Both the position numbers and the translations under genes were made by a program. From Guyanagaster necrorhizus (taxonomy: Eukaryota > Basidiomycota > Agaricomycetes > Agaricales > Physalacriaceae): 64,000 nucleotides of DNA. Of the stretch, positions 1 through 8,220 are shown one piece after another; the stretch's first letter is position 1; each line of letters begins with the position of its first letter. The stretch is from positions 71,011-135,010 of the forward strand of contig NW_025064939.1 in the NCBI RefSeq assembly GCF_019112545.1. The letters run 5' to 3'. The notes beneath the pieces were generated by a model. The model worked only from the letters and a program-made list of their open reading frames with translations. It did not search any database and was not told where the DNA came from.

Positions 1-223
1 AAGTGCAACGGTCCTCCAATGCACAGTTGCATTGTGCGTTGCACATGTGATTCACGGATATCGCGGAAGTCACGACCTCAAACGACAGGTCTGGTCCTTA
101 ATCAAGTCGTGTGGGAACCATTCGTTAATTGCCGCGATTGCTCAGGGTCAGCTTGACGACTGACAACCGAGCAGTGCTCTTCGTACGCTGCTGCACTGCC
201 GCAGAATCCCTTTCGCTTGTTCC

Positions 224-1988
224 ATGGCCTCCAAGAGCAAACCGTCTCTCCGTCCCGGAAGGGGACGGCAGCGAAAAGCCGTCCTCTCTATTGATACCCA
301 TCTAGGGTCCTACGACCGCACGGACCCATTTCGCGCGTTCAATGTTCTCGCAGGCCTTCTGGGATCCTTAGCTTCGCGTCTTGGAGGGTGTCAATACAAA
401 CTCTCGCTCCACCTCCTCATGATTGTCGAGCCCTACATTGGCGACGAGTCCCCTTCCCGGCGGATCCTCATTACGCGTCAGCCCACCGAGATTCTCGACG
501 CCATCGTCTTCCACATCGATTCGAAGCAAGATTTGTTATCGCTTGCTTTGTCTTGCCAGCGTATGCACGATATCGTTGTGCCCCGGCATTTGGACTATCG
601 AGTCCTGCGATGCAAGGTCAGCTCGATCAGTGTGTGGAACCACTTGATCGTCAATCGATCTTTGGCAAAAAACGTCAGGAGGCTGGAGATTCTAGATGAG
701 AGTCGTCTGTGGAAGCTATACGGATACCTGGTGGAGTTATAGGCACGGATACGGACTTGGAGTCGACCGATGACGAGCTGGGAATGCATGAAAGGCAGGA
801 GAGGTATCTCGTCTCGGCATTGACGAAGATGACTACACTTAACTCGTTCGTGTGGTCGTGTAACCACTCTCCGATCTCGATTGATAATGTTTGGCCAACT
901 TTATTGAAGTGCCATTCGTTATCTGAAGTCAGGATCAACGATAATATGATCTTCGGCCCGACATCCGGTGAAGATACTCAGGTGGCTCGTTCTCTCGTCG
1001 TGAGTCTTCACCTGCTATGACCATCTTTTCTCTAATCCTTACTACCTTTAGCTTCCATCTGTCAAAACCGCGTCGTTCCAATCCACGAAGCACATCTATG
1101 GCTCATGTCAGAATCCAGAGCTGGGTCGTATCAAAGACATGCTCAACCACTGCCCCAATCTCGAGGTAAGTATCTTTCCCAAAATTTGGCCTTATCTCTT
1201 TTAACACGATTCAGGATCTCAACATATCCTACGCGCGTCCCCGGCCCCCATTCGCCGCCCACATACCTGCAGATGAACTGTTCTTGTACGGTCGATGGCC
1301 TTGCCTCACTACGCTAACCCTTACAAACCTCCGCGGCGCCAGTGACGCGGCATCCGCCTTCATATCCGCCCACCCTAGCTTGGAGGTCCTTAACATCGAC
1401 ATGTCCCCAATTGCATTATACGCCAACTCACTGCCGCGTCTCCGAGAGCTCACAGCACACAAAGACGTCGTCACTGCGATCCTATCATGCCCGTCGGAAG
1501 AGCCCCGTCCACTAGAGACAATCAGAGGTGCACGCCTTTCCGGTTCGTGCGACGCTTTCCTCTCCAGCCTCAAGCTCTTCGGAGGGTCCATAAAGAAAAT
1601 GGAGCTCAGAGGTTGGAATGATATGGACGATATCCGCCGGCTCGTCGAGAGCTCGCCCATGCTCTCTTGGCTCGATATCGGAAAGAAACTCAGCGGCGGA
1701 CAGAACCTGGCTGGGGTAGTCGAATGGGCGAACCTACTAACAGGACTACCCGAGTTGGTGGCGTTCCATGGGGTGAAGTTCTTCTACGAGGCTTCAGCTT
1801 CGGTCTCTTCGACTTCTATGGCGGATCGTAGCAGGTTCCGTAAGAACGACGAAGTGGCAAGCTTGCTGGCTTGGAAGTGCGCGAAGCTGAGGAGAATGGA
1901 TCATTGGGAGGATGGGCTTGGGAAGGTCGTCGTTTTGGTAAGGGAGAAGGATGGAGCGAAGTGGAAGGTGAGAAGGGTGAGACAGTAG
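224..1988 (+). CDS. F-box protein, three exons, one apparent single-base frame break
   Basis: Predicted F-box protein, a substrate adaptor of SCF ubiquitin ligases. The motif lies at about residues 86-130, around LPTEILDAIVFHID-like sequence (here RQPTEILDAIVF), followed by SALSC-type and PRHLDYRV segments. A long leucine-rich tail follows, as usual in mushroom F-box families. Exons read 224-999, 1052-1165 and 1215-1988. The introns 1000-1051 (GTGAGT...TTTAG) and 1166-1214 (GTAAGT...TTCAG) are phase-consistent. Within exon 1 the frame must change at about 702-703: it reads ...EILDE, then SSVEAIRIPG in the next frame. There is no possible intron there, which fits the loss of one base. Either this is a young pseudogene or a sequencing error. 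The start at 224 is the first ATG of the open frame. The stop is at 1986-1988. The target is unknown. Confidence 0.78.
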
Positions 1989-2412
1989 GATATATCAGAA
2001 GGCGCTGCTCATACTCTGACGCATTTGGAGGACTGCTTCATCGAGACAAGTACAGAAGCCTTTTGGACAATTATTACTTATTATTGTTCTCATCTTCATG
2101 TGGAACGCAGGATCGCTGAGCTTCGCGGGCTGTCGTGTGAACGGTCCGAGTTGGAGAGAAACGAAGTCAATAGCTTCCCTGTCCTCGGCAAGTGATGAGG
2201 AACGCCCATCGACACAAGCACAGTACTGATAAAGAAGAAATACGCACTCGTCATGAGAACACCAATTGCAGGAAGTCGGTTTCATTCTCGATGTATATAC
2301 ATCATTTCCGTGTTTACGAGTAGGATAGCGGGACGAAACGACGATTTATATCAAATCTGAGATACTCATAAGAGGAGAAGCATAAGGTAACACCGGGAAA
2401 TCTAATTATTAT
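1989..2412. other. Intergenic region between convergent genes
   Basis: This is the 3' flank shared by the F-box gene (plus strand) and the membrane-protein pseudogene (minus strand). I see only short shadow frames and no RNA gene, repeat or recognisable terminator. Confidence 0.5.
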
Positions 2413-3112
2413 CTAAACATGTGGAATATTGGTCGTCCATGAAACCTCAACAAGGGCCGATGGCAGAAGGCAACGTAAATACATAAGGGCCAAAACGATA
2501 ATACAAGTCCTCGCCGCAATATAAAAGGTAGCAGCAAAGACCATCGAACGATGGGAAGGGCAAAAGAAGAGGCTATATCCCTGCACGACGAACCACAATG
2601 CGATCGATTTAACGGCGAGAGCAGACGCGCTCCACAAAATCCTCTCGACGCTGGAAGGAAACTCATACGACCAATCAACGAGATACATGGACCCAAACAG
2701 AGCCCCTACAGCTCACGCCGCTCATCGAGGGCCGTGAAGGATTATCGATATAGTCAGCCACGTAGATTTACGAGACACCAGTCTCGACAGTCGGGATTGC
2801 ATCGTCGTCCACGGACCCCATATATCGCGACCAACACGTTACAATACCAGTCACCGACGCGTCGGAGCAACCCAACATGCTCTCGGTCATGATCATGTTC
2901 GGAACAGCCACGCTTCGCACCGAGGGGGAGCACGATGTGTACGTGGACATCAAACGGTTTGTACCACATCATGTACAGCACGATGCTCAGCATCGAGAAC
3001 GCCGGTGCAGACATCTCGATTGGGACAATACGGAGCTGCTGTACGCGGCGAGCGAGACATTGGAGGAGGATAAACTAGGATAGCTGGATCATGGCAATGG
3101 CTTTGCAGAATC
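2413..3112 (-). pseudogene. Basidiomycete polytopic membrane-protein family, broken copy
   Basis: Read on the minus strand, this segment resembles the C-terminal half of a widespread mushroom family of integral membrane proteins of unknown function. Successive blocks are SKDDGFCKAIAMIQLS, FSMLSIVLYMMWYKPFDV, then IPTVETGVS, and the last exon GALFGSMYLVDWSYEFPS through several hydrophobic segments to TTNIPHV and a stop at 2413. Family recognition is from memory of the motif order. Two lesions are seen. An in-frame TAG replaces the Trp expected after AMIQLS (minus-strand codon at 3077-3075). A frame change near 2,915-2,930 separates the LPLGAKR block from the VPNMIMTES block. An intron end (CTGTAG) precedes the last exon near 2,715. 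The N-terminal part was not found convincingly. A minus-strand open frame at 3827-4201 with a hydrophobic tail could be its remnant. Confidence 0.6.
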
Positions 3113-4239
3113 CATCGTCTTTGCTTCTATGACCTGTTGGTTCGGAGGAAAAGAGCACGCGGGGTGCCGGTGAATTTACGAGAGAAGCAGCCTGGCGCTC
3201 GTCATTCAGTTTTCAAGGACTGAATATAAAGAAGCATGGAAGTATGTCCACGTAAGATCGTCGAGAGCATATATTTGTGAACCAACTAGAAGCTCGGTCT
3301 TTCTGGGATGAATAAAGATTCCCGGCCACAAGACATACGACCGGGGAGCATATATTTGAATCCATGCGTGTTGGCGATGAGCTTCGTTCTTCTCTAGTCT
3401 GAGGCTTTTTCGAAAGAGGTAGGCAAGTTCCATTGATTTGGAGCGGATCTAAGGACACAGGGCGAGGAACCGTTGCCATGGAAGATAAAGTTATTTGTCC
3501 ATGGGGTTGAGCGATGAGTGGAAGAACACGGTTATTTATTCGGAGAGGAAACTGAATATTACAATAGGAATCTCGGGGCTGGGCATTCCAGGGTAAGTAT
3601 TCATGCAGCCAATAACTTTCCAGATCTAGGCGGTGAGAGATCGCACACACATGTTACTTGGGGATCCTCAAAACGATCCCCCCCGACGCGGCAGAGTATA
3701 CTAGAAACCAAGTTCAGTGCAACAGAAGATCTCGTGCGGTCCTCAGAGAAGAAATTAGTTTTGTCCGACGAGTTCAACGTTCATGAGTAATAGTGCATAC
3801 TAGGAAAAAAGGACAATGTGCGTAGATTAGGAAAGAGGTAAAGGATAAGCGTTAAACAACCCACTCATGATCCCGACGAACAAGGAAATTACGGTTATCA
3901 GAGTAACCCACTTGCGAGAAAAGAAAAGAACGTACATTGGGGTTATGCGGATTTTGTGAATAACAGCCAGAACGATGGGAGCGTTGCCGCGGTCCGGTTC
4001 CACCGAGATCACGTGTTGCATTGCCGTAGATTCCCGCTTGTCCATAGCTACAACTGTGACTATCACCAGCCATTCCCGATTCCCTCTCTTGGACCTAGTG
4101 ATACACTTCCAACGAACTAGAATTCGACTGTGCGGATGATGATATAAGTTTGCTGGAGGCATCGGGGTCAATGGTGTTGGGTGGAAGGATTCTTTCGTCA
4201 TTAAAATACAAAATAAGGGAAATTGGCATGTATGTAGGA
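3113..4239. other. Region with no secure gene
   Basis: CpG-normal DNA with overlapping short open frames on both strands. The minus-strand frame 3827-4201 (124 codons) has a Lys/Arg-rich middle and a hydrophobic end and may be the lost 5' part of the membrane-protein pseudogene downstream. I could not connect it by splice sites and leave it unassigned. Confidence 0.4.
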
Positions 4240-4327
4240 TCTCTGGTAGTATATCGGTTAGTATACGCGCCTGTCATTATAGTGATAGTTATACGTGGGA
4301 AAGCTGGGTTCGACTCCCAGCCAGAGA
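4240..4327 (+). tRNA. tRNA-Asp (GTC), with a 17-nt intron
   Basis: Cloverleaf seen by eye. The acceptor stem TCTCTGG (4240-4246) pairs fully with CCAGAGA (4321-4327). The D arm is GTAT...GTAT as in eukaryotic tRNA-Asp. The T arm CTGGG-TTCGACT-CCCAG (4304-4320) is perfect. The anticodon GTC is at 4273-4275, preceded by T. A 17-nt intron fits after position 37 (4277-4293). The anticodon stem CGCGC (4266-4270) pairs with GTGGG (4295-4299), with one mismatch and one wobble. Boxes A and B are intact. The mismatch means a recently decayed or tRNA-derived copy is possible. Confidence 0.65.
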
Positions 4328-6179
4328 GTTGCATGTTATCATTTTTCAGTGAGCCAATTGGTATTTTTTTGGAATTGGAATCTTTTCATATTTATTACAA
4401 TTTCATCCTCCTGAGATATATGATGACTGAGGAATAATCAGAAGGAAACCCTTTACTAGAAAGAGTATGACAAGAAATATACATGTACCTGAGAAGGAGA
4501 AAACAAGAGGTGAGTGTAATATCAATTGATACATCCTAACAAATATTTAGGTGCATATTGCTAATGATGGGAAAAGAAAACAAATGTAGAATGGACAGGA
4601 TACACCAGTACAATGCAAGTGATGAGATAGTCTGTTTATATGACTGGAAAAAGAGATCACTAATAAGCCTGAGAAATATGGAGTAGAGTTGTGAAACATT
4701 GATCTATAATCTATAATTGACACTGTGGGTAAAACTGAATGGATTGGACAAAGCATAATCCAAGTAAAGTGCAAGAGCATGACCAGCAGTATTAAAGAGA
4801 GGAGAGTAGAATTTACTGCTCATGTGGAGTTGGGCAATTGACTATCAAAAGAGAGGCACATGGCATAGAATTTGAGCTTATATACAAGGGCAGTTCTTGT
4901 CTATGTATCATATCAGTTGGTGATTTTGAGTTTCAAGAAATACTATTGTGGTTCATGACTCTTTGAGCTTTACAGATATGGCTAGACTAGACTGTTATTC
5001 AGTTGGAGGGGGTATTTTTGCAGAGAGATCAAAATAACTGATACAAAGAGTACTGAATTCATAGGTACATATACAAAACAAGTACAATTGATACTATGAG
5101 AAAATGCTGTCTCAGGGCATGTCACTGATCAAATGTATACCCTGTAGATCTCTCATAGATAATTTGATTGCTCTTTTTCATCAAAGCTTTGTTCTAGTTT
5201 GAGAGACTTAGCTATGCACATGCCTATGATGTTTCATCATACCAGAAGTATCAGCTATACACTTGATCATCCCACAGTTCCACTTACTATGCCTGGAGTC
5301 ACTGCCAATCATGATTGATCAGTAATTTAGGCTCTTTAGTGCTGATTGTGGATGATCTAAGGCACTAACTAAGCATGCAGCTGTTGCTTGTTCTATTTCC
5401 AAGTTCCATGCAATACTCTGTGCCTGAGAAATCCTGACTTGTGCATTCTAAGCCAAACTTGAGGTGTTAGCTATAGGCTAATGAGTTCTGCTCTGCTTTT
5501 ACTTCTGGTTTGAGTGCTAGCTGTCTTTAACACTTCACTGTGAGTTATAGTAATATTCCTTGAGCTAGACATCTATTAGCTTTTATAGCATTTAGAATTA
5601 GCTAAAATGTAATACTGCTTCTGAGTCAAACTTGACTTAGTATTTTACCAAAGTGTGATGCAATTCCATTAAATTCAACTCAACTTATGATTATCACCTC
5701 AGTGTGATATTAGTCCTCTAAGTCTCAATTGGACTTAGAATTCCCAGCTAACATATCTATCAGCTCTATAGCTCTTCAATGGCTAGTGATATAGACTTCA
5801 GCTTTGTGAATATATTGTTTAAAATTTGCAAATTTCAGGTTTGGATATATATACTGTATATCATCTCTCTCACACTGAAATTGTGACTGTCCTCAATCAC
5901 CTAAGCCCTATCTTGGACTTAGTAGCTGGTATGTAGTGCTGCCATGTTTTAAAATTCTTTTAAGAGTGTAGATTTCATCATTGTTCCACAGACTAGATCT
6001 ATTTGTCTTATACCATTATGGATATTCAAATTCACTGAGTGATTTTCAGAGACACAGGTGTCAGCACAAATCCTTCTAATTTTACAAGTCCTTATTGTCT
6101 TACTATGATATCCTTTGGTATTTCTTCAATTCTTTCTCTATGAACCTCAATTTCTACTGAGTACTCATGTTTTTATACT
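4328..6179. other. CpG-depleted old DNA flanking the intact retrotransposon
   Basis: AT-richer sequence with almost no CpG and many TpG/CpA, unlike the DNA on either side. There is no open frame above about 95 codons and no recognisable domain. It is probably a decayed repeat. Its abrupt end at the 5-bp target duplication shows that the intact element inserted into already decayed DNA. Confidence 0.55.
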
Positions 6180-6184
6180 GCTAG
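6180..6184. repeat. Target site duplication, left (GCTAG)
   Basis: GCTAG directly precedes the 5' LTR and recurs directly after the 3' LTR at 14252-14256. The 5-bp length is standard for Ty3/gypsy integrases, and an exact match indicates a single, undisturbed insertion. Confidence 0.93.
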
Positions 6185-6413
6185 TGTTACGATTTTCTCC
6201 TTTTTGCCTTTCTTTTCGTTCTTTTACCCCTATGCTTAGTCATGCCGAGACCACGGGAAGGGCTTAGTAAGCACAACTGAGCCGCCTGGACACAACGACG
6301 CTCGATGACGCACAATTACCCTTTTATGTACGACAACGATGCTCGAGGACAACGGGCACCATGGACACAGAACGACACAATAGGTAGTGGTATTCTTAGC
6401 AATGTCTGTATAG

Positions 6414-6420
6414 TATTTAA
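6414..6420 (+). promoter_or_regulatory. TATA-like box of the LTR promoter
   Basis: TATTTAA lies 28-34 bp before the self-primer segment that should start the transcript. The solo LTRs carry TATATAAG or TATTTAAG at the same place. The distance and conservation support a promoter role; the start site itself is inferred. Confidence 0.6.
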
Positions 6421-6447
6421 GACCGATAGCTCTCGCTGGTATACCCC

Positions 6448-6460
6448 AGCTTCGAGCTAA
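6448..6460 (+). promoter_or_regulatory. Predicted RNA 5' end that acts as self-primer
   Basis: AGCTTCGAGCTAA is the exact reverse complement of the 13 bases at 6609-6621 just after the LTR. It sits where the transcript should start, about 30 bp after the TATA-like box. This is the arrangement known from Tf1 of fission yeast, where the RNA 5' end folds back on the primer site. The role here is inferred from complementarity. Confidence 0.7.
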
Positions 6461-6608
6461 AGTTTATTCATACCATTCTACTCTCGAGCTGCTACAGCCT
6501 TGTGACACACCGCAGATAGTCAAACTCGTGGACTCGATTGATCACCTGAAGTGCGAGGTGCAATCGTTTATCACGTGACTCGCTGCACGTGACGCTTGGG
6601 CCTAACAA

Positions 6609-6621
6609 TTAGCTCGAAGCT
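6609..6621 (+). promoter_or_regulatory. Primer-binding site, self-primed type
   Basis: TTAGCTCGAAGCT starts one base after the LTR. It lacks the TGG start expected of a tRNA-primed site and pairs 13 of 13 with the LTR segment 6448-6460. The same relation is found in the decayed copies at 50472-50483 and 59267-59279. Confidence 0.75.
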
Positions 6622-6663
6622 TCCTCGTTCCCTTTCTCAAGCCCAATTGTGCTGAGAAACCGA

Positions 6664-8220
6664 ATGCCTCCAGTAACAACCGCCGACCTTAATCACGACT
6701 TCTTCGAGCTCATAGCTTCCATCATCGGAACATTGCTCGGTCTCTTAGCTATTATCACCCTCTGCCGCGGACGACAGTCAGTAGCAGCTTGGATAGTCAG
6801 GCACTACCAAGCATTCCAGCAGATCCAACACATTCTACGCAACGTAACCCCTGACTTACCTTTCCATGACATCCCCCCCTCCGCCAGAACGTCCTTCTTC
6901 CCGCAAGGGGGACCCGTACCAGAAGCCGGGAATAGCGACCCGGATCAGAGGAGCCTTCACGAGGAGGAAGGACCCGAACACCCTCGACGACACATCGGAG
7001 ACCGCCACCCTGCTCTCACAGGGTTCCGGAACCCGTGGACGACGAACGTCGCTCAGGAGCCCACCGAGGTCTCCAACTACATCACTCCAGCAGGCTCCCC
7101 CGAACATCCCGCCTCCCCAATTCCCTCAGGGATTGGAAACCGTGCTCGGGACTCCCTTGATGCCGTTAGGATGGCTGCGGGACCCCGCGAAAGTCCCGAC
7201 CCCACCCAGAACCCCCCCGAAACCCCCACCGAGCCCGACTCCGGCTCCAGCCCGTCCGTCAGCAGGCTGGGGGTCGATAACCCGCGAGGAAGAGATGTCC
7301 ACCCCGACTACGACAATGCGGACATCGCCATCTCGGCAGCGGGGGATCCCTTCCGGCATCTTCATGTCGGGAGTGAGCCCGAGAACGAGACCGCAAGCGA
7401 GAGGGGAAGAGCTGCCACAAGAAGAATCATCCATCGAATATTCCCGGAGTGGGACCTTGCCGTCCCCTTCGACTATGACGAAGCTGTACGACAGCAGAAT
7501 CAGCACCGAGAGGACGAAATCAGGCGAACCCAAGAGGAGCTCGCCGACTACGTCCGCGAAGAGGCCCGCGAGCAGTATGAGGCCGCAGAGTACGACAGGC
7601 AGGGAAGAGAGCAGAGAAGAATGGAGGAGGTCGAAAGAATGGGGTCCGCTTCCCCTAGGGAGTATGAGCTCCGCACCGACACTGGATCCCCCTTCCGAGA
7701 GCCCGACTCGGATGACGACCCATGGACAGGGCCCGCTAGCATCGTCAGTTGGGACGAGGCAATCCGGCGAGGAAATGCCGAGAGGCCCCAAGCTGTCGAC
7801 CTCGAGTACCCTGCCCGCACTGACACCATCTCCTCCGACGCCGACTCAGTCCTCGGAGCCTACGGGCTCCGAGTACCCGACAATGCCCACGTCTCCGACA
7901 GGGCTCTCCAGCGGTTCCTGGGCAGTAGGGTCGCTCGACAATTCCTCAATCCCGAGTTCCAGCGACTCTTCGGCGTCTATAGCCGAGAATTGGAGGAGAC
8001 AAGAGCGCGCGGCGGAACGCGTTACAGTCGACTCAGGACCCCTCCCATCGCTCGAACCAGTGACAGAGGAAACGAAGGAACCAGCACCCAAATCAACGGG
8101 AGGGTCCCCAACGACCCTTCGTCCAGCCGCGCCGTCCATCTTCGACCAGCCCGTCAGTTCCCTCCTCGAGGAAGGGGACAGCGGGGACGAGGGCGACGAG
8201 GAGGACGACGAGGGCAGTGA
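6664..8220 (+). CDS. Retroelement ORF1: N-terminal hydrophobic segment and charged, disordered tail
   Basis: A 518-residue frame from ATG 6664. A GTG 15 bases upstream is in frame but is not needed, and ATG at this place is kept in both decayed copies. The N-terminus has a conserved hydrophobic stretch, FFELIASIIGTLLGLLAII (about residues 13-31), likely membrane-seeking. The decayed copies read FFQLLASIIGTLLGLLAII and FFELLASIIGILIGLLVII. The rest is Pro/Ser/Arg/Glu-rich with a possible coiled coil around DEIRRTQEELADYVREEA. It overlaps the gag frame by 1,355 bases in the +0/+1 relation. Its stop falls where the gag acidic region begins. No database family is recognised. It could be an N-terminal Gag extension or leader protein. 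Whether both overlapping frames are translated is undecided. Confidence 0.65.
   Translation: MPPVTTADLNHDFFELIASIIGTLLGLLAIITLCRGRQSVAAWIVRHYQAFQQIQHILRNVTPDLPFHDIPPSARTSFFPQGGPVPEAGNSDPDQRSLHEEEGPEHPRRHIGDRHPALTGFRNPWTTNVAQEPTEVSNYITPAGSPEHPASPIPSGIGNRARDSLDAVRMAAGPRESPDPTQNPPETPTEPDSGSSPSVSRLGVDNPRGRDVHPDYDNADIAISAAGDPFRHLHVGSEPENETASERGRAATRRIIHRIFPEWDLAVPFDYDEAVRQQNQHREDEIRRTQEELADYVREEAREQYEAAEYDRQGREQRRMEEVERMGSASPREYELRTDTGSPFREPDSDDDPWTGPASIVSWDEAIRRGNAERPQAVDLEYPARTDTISSDADSVLGAYGLRVPDNAHVSDRALQRFLGSRVARQFLNPEFQRLFGVYSRELEETRARGGTRYSRLRTPPIARTSDRGNEGTSTQINGRVPNDPSSSRAVHLRPARQFPPRGRGQRGRGRRGGRRGQ

Larger units (their letters stand above)
6185..6607 (+). repeat. 5' LTR of copy 1
   Basis: 423 bp, TGTTA...TAACA ends. 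It differs from the 3' LTR only at 6190, 6306, 6547 and 6593. It contains a TATA-like box and the self-primer segment. A conserved block around TATGCTTAGTCA near 6230 recurs in all LTRs of the family in this window. Confidence 0.95.

Noticed and set aside
6185..6621. tRNA-primed primer site for copy 1
   Set aside because: No TGG follows the LTR, and the site pairs fully with the LTR instead.
7126..7791. Minus-strand 221-codon frame inside the retroelement
   Set aside because: It is antisense to ORF1/gag in GC-rich sequence with few stops; no domain and no conservation in copies 2 and 3.
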